In this document: piece by piece, positions 1 through 4,699 of the stretch
Position numbering within the stretch: the stretch's first letter is position 1
Layout of the letters: each line of letters opens with the position of its first letter
Assembly: GCA_945614335.1 (NCBI GenBank)
Contig: CALZAP010000111.1
Location: 1 to 5,662 of the forward strand
DNA: 5,662 nt
Source of the DNA: an uncultured Prevotella sp.
Lineage (GTDB): Bacteria; Bacteroidota; Bacteroidia; Bacteroidales; Bacteroidaceae
Reading direction: 5' to 3'
The notes under the pieces: model-generated
Seen by the model: only the letters and a program-made list of their open reading frames with translations
The model's database searches: none
What the model was told of the DNA's origin: nothing
Position numbers and translations under genes: made by a program

Positions 1-765
1 ACCTTTGACGGCTTCCGTCCCACTGCGTTGACGTGTTGGGAGCGTGCCACTCTTGGTTGGACTGAGATAGAGGAGCTGATAGAGCCTTGTGATGTGACCT
101 TGAACACAGCCGAACGTGGAGGAAAGGCATATAAGATAGTAAACCCAGTGAATCCGGACGAGAGCTATCTGATAGAGCAGGTGGAGAGAAGCGACGAACT
201 GTGGAACCGATATGTATTTGCCGACGGAATGTTGGTGTATCATATTGATTATGATCCATCGTCGTTTGGGTTGTCATTTAATAATGTAGTGAACAATGAG
301 GTGGGTCATCCGCGTTTTTATCTTGTGGCTGCCGATGGCCTGATGCTGAGCGACTATTATTTACGACGCACTATAAAGAAGTCGAGTTCTTCCTCAGTGA
401 ACGAGGTGAACAAGGAAATGCTCAACCGTTATGAGGGCCAGTATATTGATGAGTCCTTATATTTGACAGAAGCCCAAGGCGATCCATTCCCCGGCCGGGA
501 GAATGTCACCTCGTTTACAGACTATTCCACGATGCCAGCATTTTGGTATACTGGCGGTGGGGTAGGGAAGCCCTTGACCGATATATCCCGCAACTCTGAC
601 GGCAACGTGACATTCAAATTCTCTGGTGGCGATACTGCCGTGGAACTGCCCAAGGCTAATGACGACCATAACAAAACCTATTATTCTCTCGATGGAAAGA
701 TGGTGGGAGATGTGAAGGGGAAGAAGGGAGTGTTTGTGTCGAAGGGGAAGACCTTTTTGAAGTAG
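1..765 (+). CDS. M6-family metalloprotease, C-terminal part (5' truncated by window edge)
   Basis: The frame is open from base 1 to the TAG at 763-765 and encodes 254 residues with no start, so the gene begins upstream. A TTG at 28 is not a credible start because the preceding codons (TFDGFRPTA) continue the same domain. Seen: CWERATLGWTE near residues 12-22, SYLIEQVE near 55-62, GMLVYHIDYD near 76-85 and a VNN...GHPRFYLV stretch near 97-109. These match the region after the zinc site in M6 (immune inhibitor A-like) proteases, where a 'lGW' segment and a 'GlliwHiD' strand are typical. The HExxH active site should lie upstream and cannot be checked. A second stretch with DPFPG, FTD and KPLTDIS (about 155-195) resembles the usual end of secreted Bacteroidales M6 proteins. 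The last 30 residues (YYSLDGKMVG ... GVFVSKGKTFLK) look like the short C-terminal sorting-type or beta-strand tail common on Bacteroidota exported proteins. Likely exported; substrate unknown. It converges on the gene at 798-1475. Confidence 0.78.
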   Translation, partial: TFDGFRPTALTCWERATLGWTEIEELIEPCDVTLNTAERGGKAYKIVNPVNPDESYLIEQVERSDELWNRYVFADGMLVYHIDYDPSSFGLSFNNVVNNEVGHPRFYLVAADGLMLSDYYLRRTIKKSSSSSVNEVNKEMLNRYEGQYIDESLYLTEAQGDPFPGRENVTSFTDYSTMPAFWYTGGGVGKPLTDISRNSDGNVTFKFSGGDTAVELPKANDDHNKTYYSLDGKMVGDVKGKKGVFVSKGKTFLK

Positions 766-801
766 TTAAGGAGTTAAGGAGTTAACTCCTTAACTCCTTA
801 A
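766..801. terminator. 36-bp perfect palindrome, probable bidirectional terminator
   Basis: Bases 766-783 (TTAAGGAGTTAAGGAGTT) are exactly reverse-complementary to 784-801. Each arm is built from two copies of the 8-mer TTAAGGAG. In RNA from either strand this can fold into a 16-bp stem with a UUAA loop. It starts right after the TAG of the upstream plus-strand gene and contains the TAA (798-800) of the minus-strand yggS gene, so it occupies the whole space between two convergent genes, where a shared terminator is expected. There is no T-tract on either side, so it is not a textbook intrinsic terminator. It may instead act as an RNA 3'-end stabiliser or stall site. The palindrome itself is certain; its function is inferred. 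Confidence 0.7.
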
Positions 802-1475
802 TACACCCTCGGTCCGAAAATCTTTGTTCCGACTCTTACCATGGTGCTTCCGCACTCAATGGCCAACGGGTAGTCGTGGGACATGCCCCAAGAACGTTCG
901 CGGAAGTAGTCGGCGTCGGCGAAGTATTTGTTTTTTACTTCGTCGAAGAAGTTGGCGGCAAGCGTGAACTCAGACTTTATCTGACGAGTGTCGTCGGTAT
1001 ACGACGCCATCATCATCAGTCCACAGATACGCACGTTGTTCATATTGCGCCATTCTCCAGATTCAAGAAAATCGCGGCATGCGTCGAGTCTGAGACCATA
1101 TTTCGTTTCCTCCTCGGCTATGTGTAGTTCAAGGAGTACGTCAATGGTCCTGTTGTGTTTAGCTGCCTGCTTTTGTATTTCAGCCATGAGCTTCATAGAG
1201 TCCACGGCTTCTATCATGCTGATGTATGGAGCGATATACTTCACCTTGTTGGTCTGTAGATGACCAATGAAATGCCACTGTATATCGTCAGGCAGTTCCA
1301 CCACCTTCCTCTGCAGTTCCTGCACCTGGCTTTCTCCGAAGATACGCTGTCCTTCGCTGTATGCTTCCTGTAGGTATTCAGAGGGATGGAACTTGCTGAC
1401 AGCCACGAGCTTCACATGTTGTGGAAGCCTGGCTGTCACTTCTTTGAGATTTGCCTTTACGTCGTAGTCCAACAT
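798..1475 (-). CDS. yggS: YggS/PLPBP-family pyridoxal-phosphate-binding protein
   Basis: A 225-residue protein, normal for this single-domain TIM-barrel family related to the N-terminal domain of alanine racemase. The family has no clear catalytic activity; it binds PLP and influences vitamin B6 and amino/keto-acid homeostasis in the cytoplasm. Seen: KLVAVSKFHP with the PLP-binding Lys at residue 28, FGESQVQE at 46-53 (usually GENyvQE), WHFIGHLQTNK at 67-77, ETKYGL near 123-128, GLMMMAS at 152-158, and GMSHDYPLAIECGSTMVRVG near 197-216, which supplies the phosphate-binding GST. All hallmark residues are present, so it should be functional. The ATG at 1475 is chosen over an in-frame TTG at 1481 because an AGGAG (1486-1490) lies 10 nt from the ATG but only 4 nt from the TTG. 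It is the last gene of a minus-strand operon, 29 nt after the DUF4494 gene, and its stop codon is inside the palindrome at 766-801. Confidence 0.95.
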   Translation of the reverse strand: MLDYDVKANLKEVTARLPQHVKLVAVSKFHPSEYLQEAYSEGQRIFGESQVQELQRKVVELPDDIQWHFIGHLQTNKVKYIAPYISMIEAVDSMKLMAEIQKQAAKHNRTIDVLLELHIAEEETKYGLRLDACRDFLESGEWRNMNNVRICGLMMMASYTDDTRQIKSEFTLAANFFDEVKNKYFADADYFRERSWGMSHDYPLAIECGSTMVRVGTKIFGPRVY

Positions 1476-1485
1476 ACGCAATATT

Positions 1486-1490
1486 CTCCT
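1486..1490 (-). promoter_or_regulatory. Ribosome binding site of yggS
   Basis: The minus strand reads AAAAGGAGAA here, with AGGAG 10 nt before the ATG at 1475. This is a clear Shine-Dalgarno match, stronger than in the other genes of the window, and it decides the start codon against the TTG at 1481. Confidence 0.6.
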
Positions 1491-1504
1491 TTTATTAGTT
1501 TTTT

Positions 1505-1987
1505 TTACTGTTGCTCGTACTCAGGTTTGTCGTTCTTTTCCTTTTTCTTATATTCAAAAACGTCCATGAGTGTGGTTTCGTTCACCGATACGATAATGTA
1601 GTCGATCATTGACTGCGACATCACCTCGTCGATGTTTTTTACGGCTCCGTTGAGTGAGCCGGCATTTATTAGGTAGTTGACGGTGGACCGTTTTTCCTTT
1701 TGTGTCTTCTCGTCTAAGGTGATGAATGCGAGCTTGGCCTTGTACCACTTGTCGGCAGTGTCGCTGTCGGCAAAGAACACCTCTCCGTAGGGAGCGATTT
1801 TTATGTCGGCCACATCGAATTCGCCGCTTACGTAGGAAGACATTTCCTCTATGATGCGTTCTTCAGCCTCGCTGAACGAAAGAGCGTCAACCACATAGTT
1901 TTCCGTCACTTTTTTCTGCATTCCGTCTTCCATGGTTTTCTCATAACGAATTCTACATTCAAACCAAATAGCAGTTCTACTTCTCAT
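1505..1987 (-). CDS. DUF4494-family protein of unknown function
   Basis: A 160-residue soluble protein without signal peptide or membrane segment. It resembles the DUF4494 family, mostly known from Bacteroidota, from the N-terminal IWFECRIRYEK (7-17), the VTENYVVDALSFSEAEERI segment (27-45) and the following KIAPYGEVFF (63-72), WYKAKLAFITLDE (81-93) and VNYLINAGSLNGAV (103-116) strands. The profile suggests a small alpha/beta fold with a central helix (SFSEAEERIIEEM). The last 15 residues are a Lys/Glu-rich tail, probably disordered. No catalytic motif is visible and the biochemical role is unknown. The start is the first ATG (1985-1987), which just precedes the conserved WFEC strand; its leader is A-rich (AAAAAAGACAATT) with no strong Shine-Dalgarno. 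It lies 58 nt downstream of the kinase-like gene and 29 nt upstream of yggS on the same strand. No TAnnTTTG site was found in the 58-nt gap, so it is probably transcribed from the promoter near 3311. Confidence 0.8.
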   Translation of the reverse strand: MRSRTAIWFECRIRYEKTMEDGMQKKVTENYVVDALSFSEAEERIIEEMSSYVSGEFDVADIKIAPYGEVFFADSDTADKWYKAKLAFITLDEKTQKEKRSTVNYLINAGSLNGAVKNIDEVMSQSMIDYIIVSVNETTLMDVFEYKKKEKNDKPEYEQQ

Positions 1988-2045
1988 AATTGTCTTTTTT
2001 CTTTGTGTTATAATGTTTACTTATATTACTGGATGTCGAAAGGAG

Positions 2046-3278
2046 TTATTTTATCTCCTTCTTTTTCGCATTTGTTACCTTGTCTATTATCTGCGATGCT
2101 ATGAGCCGGCTTTTTGCCGATGGCATTGCCGTCTGGCTTGCAATTTCCTCTTGTGCGCTGTTGAGCTCTTCCATGGCCTTTTGGCTTGCTGCCATAAATT
2201 TCGACTCGCTGGCGCCCATGGTGTTTCGGTTGTACACCTTTGATATAATGCGGTCAGCCTCTCTCTCAAAGCGGCGGCGGAATATCTCCTCAGACTTTTT
2301 CTCATATTCAGCCATCTTCTTCTTTTGCTCCTCGGTGAGCACAGTGGTGGAGTCGCCGGCTCTCAGGCCCAGTTCGGTTATCGGGTTTATGCCCTCCTCC
2401 AAGAAGTCTTCCTCAGGTTCGGAAGGAGCGGGTTTCACGTATTCCATTTCGTTTTGTTCGGGCACAATCGAGAAATATGCACCCACGATGCATAGCGCAG
2501 CCACGGAAGCCACGGCCAGCATGGTGAGCGACGACCTTGTAGAGCGAAGTCGCGACAGGGCCTTCTCCATGTCTTCCACTGTGGAGTATCTGTCGAAAGG
2601 GTTTTCCTTTGTGGCCTTCTTCACCACACGTTTCACTATGTAAGGCATCGACGACGTGGAGTATAGATGTTCCAAGAGTTTGCCGAACGAGTAAACGTCG
2701 GTCTTCTCGTCTATGATGCCATGGGCAAACACTTCGGGCGCTATGAAGTTGGCCATGTCGTCGGGGTAGAGCACGTCCTGGTCTGGCAAGTCCTTATAGA
2801 ACGAGCCATGGTTGAGAAGCAATAGTTGGGAGTCGCCCTTGCGTACGAGAATGTTTCTTGGAGCGAAACAGACATGGAATATGCCCTGCTCGTGCAGGTC
2901 CTTTGCGGCAGAGAAGGCCTTGGAGACAATCTCGTCGACAAAGTTGTGACGAGCCACGAGCGACGGACTTTCGAAAAGAAGCTGCGCAAGGCTGTTGAAC
3001 ACGCCACGCTCCACCACCAGTGACATGCCTGTGGGCTGGTTGACATCGCTTCCACCTTTTATATATCGCAGCTGGTGTGGCGACTTGACGCTACTCACAG
3101 CCTGCAACTCTTTGTTGAGGCAGTCGCTGAAGAGAATATTGTCGGTAAGCTCTTTCTTTATGTCGACCACATTAATATATTTACCGTCGACTTCACGTTT
3201 TGAAATCTTTCCCAACATCAGTTGGCAGAAATTGTTCTTTTCACTGTCGCGTGCCGACAGAAGTTCTTCATAATTCAT
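2046..3278 (-). CDS. Membrane-anchored protein kinase-like protein, probable pseudokinase
   Basis: 410 residues from the ATG at 3278. Residues about 15-245 match the Ser/Thr kinase fold: VVDIKKE (37-43, candidate VAIK Lys at 41), NKELQAVSSVKSPHQL (55-70, candidate helix-C Glu at 57), the catalytic loop HVCFAPRNILV (135-145), NHG (156-158), FIAPEV (178-183), DVYSFG (194-199) and NPFDRYS (226-232). Compared with HRDLKPEN, the catalytic Asp is Cys137 and the Lys is Ala139; the Asn is kept; DFG is NHG. No glycine-rich loop is obvious. Catalysis is therefore unlikely. A single hydrophobic helix follows (about 249-272, TMLAVASVAALCIVGAYF). After it come a Pro/Glu-rich linker and a charged, probably coiled-coil, region (about 315-405), which a type II-like topology would place in the periplasm. 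Start: the ATG at 3278 has GGAG 9 nt upstream; an ATG at 3293 (415 aa) is the alternative. A TTG-initiated extension to 3353 would run through the promoter and is rejected. First gene of the operon with DUF4494 and yggS. Confidence 0.85.
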   Translation of the reverse strand: MNYEELLSARDSEKNNFCQLMLGKISKREVDGKYINVVDIKKELTDNILFSDCLNKELQAVSSVKSPHQLRYIKGGSDVNQPTGMSLVVERGVFNSLAQLLFESPSLVARHNFVDEIVSKAFSAAKDLHEQGIFHVCFAPRNILVRKGDSQLLLLNHGSFYKDLPDQDVLYPDDMANFIAPEVFAHGIIDEKTDVYSFGKLLEHLYSTSSMPYIVKRVVKKATKENPFDRYSTVEDMEKALSRLRSTRSSLTMLAVASVAALCIVGAYFSIVPEQNEMEYVKPAPSEPEEDFLEEGINPITELGLRAGDSTTVLTEEQKKKMAEYEKKSEEIFRRRFEREADRIISKVYNRNTMGASESKFMAASQKAMEELNSAQEEIASQTAMPSAKSRLIASQIIDKVTNAKKKEIK

Positions 3279-3287
3279 CGTCTCTAT

Positions 3288-3291
3288 CTCC
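3288..3291 (-). promoter_or_regulatory. Ribosome binding site supporting the 3278 start of the kinase-like gene
   Basis: The minus strand reads ATGGAGATAGAGACGATG: GGAG lies 9 nt before the ATG at 3278. The ATG at 3293 lies just in front of this GGAG and has only an A-rich leader (AAAATCA). The site favours 3278 but does not exclude 3293, since Bacteroidota often start without Shine-Dalgarno. Confidence 0.4.
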
Positions 3292-3310
3292 ATTGATTTT
3301 AAAAGTGCCG

Positions 3311-3343
3311 CAAAAGTAAGACTTTTTGGTGAAATGAGCGAAA
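3311..3343 (-). promoter_or_regulatory. Bacteroidota-type promoter of the pseudokinase-DUF4494-yggS operon
   Basis: On the minus strand TACTTTTG (3318-3311) matches the -7 consensus TAnnTTTG fully. TTTC at 3343-3340, 21 bp upstream, matches three of four bases of the -33 element TTTG. Transcription would start near 3304-3307, giving a leader of roughly 26-29 nt to the ATG at 3278 or about 11-14 nt to that at 3293. The consensus is established for Bacteroides; the assignment here is by motif and position only. Confidence 0.65.
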
Positions 3344-3418
3344 GGATTGCCAAAAAATATGTTAATTTGTATGTTTTGCCACATAAAATGCCATTATTTT
3401 GATTTTTTTTCTTTCCTC

Positions 3419-3451
3419 TTTCCCGATTATCAATTAATAATATTAACTTTG
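3419..3451 (+). promoter_or_regulatory. Bacteroidota-type promoter of the aminotransferase-permease operon
   Basis: TAACTTTG at 3444-3451 matches the -7 consensus TAnnTTTG fully. TTTC at 3419-3422 is a three-of-four match to the -33 element, with a 21-bp spacer. The expected start of transcription is near 3455-3458, leaving an A/T-rich leader of about 22-25 nt before the ATG at 3480, with no Shine-Dalgarno. It is divergent from the promoter at 3311-3343. Confidence 0.65.
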
Positions 3452-3479
3452 CACCCGAAAATAAATATTGTTAATTAAC

Positions 3480-4679
3480 ATGCCAGAAATATCTGTACGC
3501 GGACTGGAGATGCCAGAGTCACCAATCAGGAAACTTGCACCTCTCGCAGCTGCCGCAAAACAACGCGGAACGAAGGTTTACCACCTGAACATCGGACAGC
3601 CAGACCTTCCAACGCCGCAAGTCGGTCTTGACGCATTGAAGCACATCGACCGCAACATTCTTGAATATTCACCTTCACAGGGCATCCAAAGCTATCGTGA
3701 GAAGCTCGTGGACTATTACAGGCGATATGACATCCAGGTGGAAGCCGACGACATTATCATCACCTCCGGTGGTAGTGAGGCCGTGCTGTTTGCCTTCATG
3801 TCGTGTCTCAACCCGGGCGACGAGATTATCGTGCCAGAGCCGGCATATGCCAACTATATGGCATTTGCCATCTCGGCGGGTGCCCGTATCCGCACCATAG
3901 CTACCACCATCGACGAGGGATTCTCGTTGCCGAAAGTAGAGAAGTTTGAGGAACTCATCAACGACCGCACGCGGGCCATCATGATCTGTAATCCCAACAA
4001 TCCTACCGGCTATCTCTACACCAGGCGCGAGATGAACCAGATACGCGACCTTGTGAAGAAGTACGACCTGTATCTCTTCTCCGACGAGGTATACCGTGAG
4101 TATATATATACCGGTTCGCCATACATCAGCGCATGCCATCTCGAAGGAATACAGCAAAACGTGATACTTATCGACTCTGTGTCGAAACGTTACTCTGAGT
4201 GTGGAATACGCATCGGAGCGCTTATCACCAAAAACAAGGAAGTGCGCAAGGCTGTGATGAAGTTCTGCCAGGCACGCCTGTCGCCGCCACTCATCGGACA
4301 ACTTGTGGCTGAGGCCTCGCTCGACACTCCGGAGGAATACCTGCGTGAGGTGTACGATGAGTATGTGGAACGAAGGAAATGCCTTATCGACGGACTGAAC
4401 CGAATACCGGGAGTATACTCGCCCATACCTATGGGTGCATTCTATACCGTGGCAAAGTTGCCCGTGGACGACAGCGAGAAGTTCTGCCGTTGGTGCCTAT
4501 CCGACTTCGAGTATGAAGGAGAGACGGTGATGATGGCTCCGGCATCAGGATTCTACACTACGCCGGGAGCAGGACGCGACCAGGTCAGAATAGCATACGT
4601 GCTGAAGAAAGACGACCTTAACAGGGCCTTGGTGGTTTTGCAGAAAGCCCTGGAGGCTTATCCCGGAAGAGTGGAGTAA
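3480..4679 (+). CDS. Class I/II pyridoxal-phosphate-dependent aminotransferase
   Basis: 399 residues, the usual length for fold-type I aminotransferases of the AspC-like group. They transfer the amino group of an amino acid to a 2-oxo acid, typically 2-oxoglutarate, in the cytoplasm. Seen: NIGQPD at 37-42, TSGGSEA at 95-101 (PLP phosphate contact), PAYANY at 121-126 (ring-stacking Tyr), CNPNNPTG at 170-177, FSDEVYREY at 200-208 (Asp202 for the pyridine nitrogen), SVSKRYSECGIRIG at 233-246 with the Schiff-base Lys236, and VRIAY at 369-373 with Arg370 for the substrate carboxylate. All key residues are present. The motif after the Lys is SECGIRIG rather than the common TGWRIG of aspartate aminotransferases, so the amino-donor specificity is not assigned. 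The first ATG (3480) is chosen; an in-frame TTG at 3468 sits in the leader and is unlikely. It has its own promoter and is followed after 20 nt by a permease gene, probably co-transcribed. Confidence 0.93.
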   Translation: MPEISVRGLEMPESPIRKLAPLAAAAKQRGTKVYHLNIGQPDLPTPQVGLDALKHIDRNILEYSPSQGIQSYREKLVDYYRRYDIQVEADDIIITSGGSEAVLFAFMSCLNPGDEIIVPEPAYANYMAFAISAGARIRTIATTIDEGFSLPKVEKFEELINDRTRAIMICNPNNPTGYLYTRREMNQIRDLVKKYDLYLFSDEVYREYIYTGSPYISACHLEGIQQNVILIDSVSKRYSECGIRIGALITKNKEVRKAVMKFCQARLSPPLIGQLVAEASLDTPEEYLREVYDEYVERRKCLIDGLNRIPGVYSPIPMGAFYTVAKLPVDDSEKFCRWCLSDFEYEGETVMMAPASGFYTTPGAGRDQVRIAYVLKKDDLNRALVVLQKALEAYPGRVE

Positions 4680-4699
4680 GTCAGATAATCGAAATAAGA

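Noticed and set aside
876..1263. Plus-strand open frames at 876-1127 and 988-1263
   Set aside because: Antisense to yggS, which carries all family motifs.
1988..2045. Separate promoter for the DUF4494 gene
   Set aside because: No TAnnTTTG on the minus strand; only a TATAAC-like A/T stretch, which is not the Bacteroidota consensus.
2040..2060. Inverted repeat AAGGAG / CTCCTT around the stop of the kinase-like gene as a terminator
   Set aside because: Only 6 bp of stem with a 9-nt A/T loop and no U-tract, and the next gene follows after 58 nt on the same strand; probably chance.
2080..2643. 187-codon open frame on the plus strand
   Set aside because: Antisense to the kinase-like gene; Ser/Phe-rich low-information translation with no family resemblance.
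3279..3353. N-terminal extension of the kinase-like protein from a TTG at 3353
   Set aside because: The extension would be translated from DNA that contains the TACTTTTG promoter box, upstream of the expected transcription start; ATG codons at 3293 and 3278 fit better.
3675..4301. 208-codon open frame on the minus strand
   Set aside because: Entirely antisense to the aminotransferase, whose full motif set is intact; no recognisable domain, no promoter or ribosome site. A shadow frame caused by codon bias.
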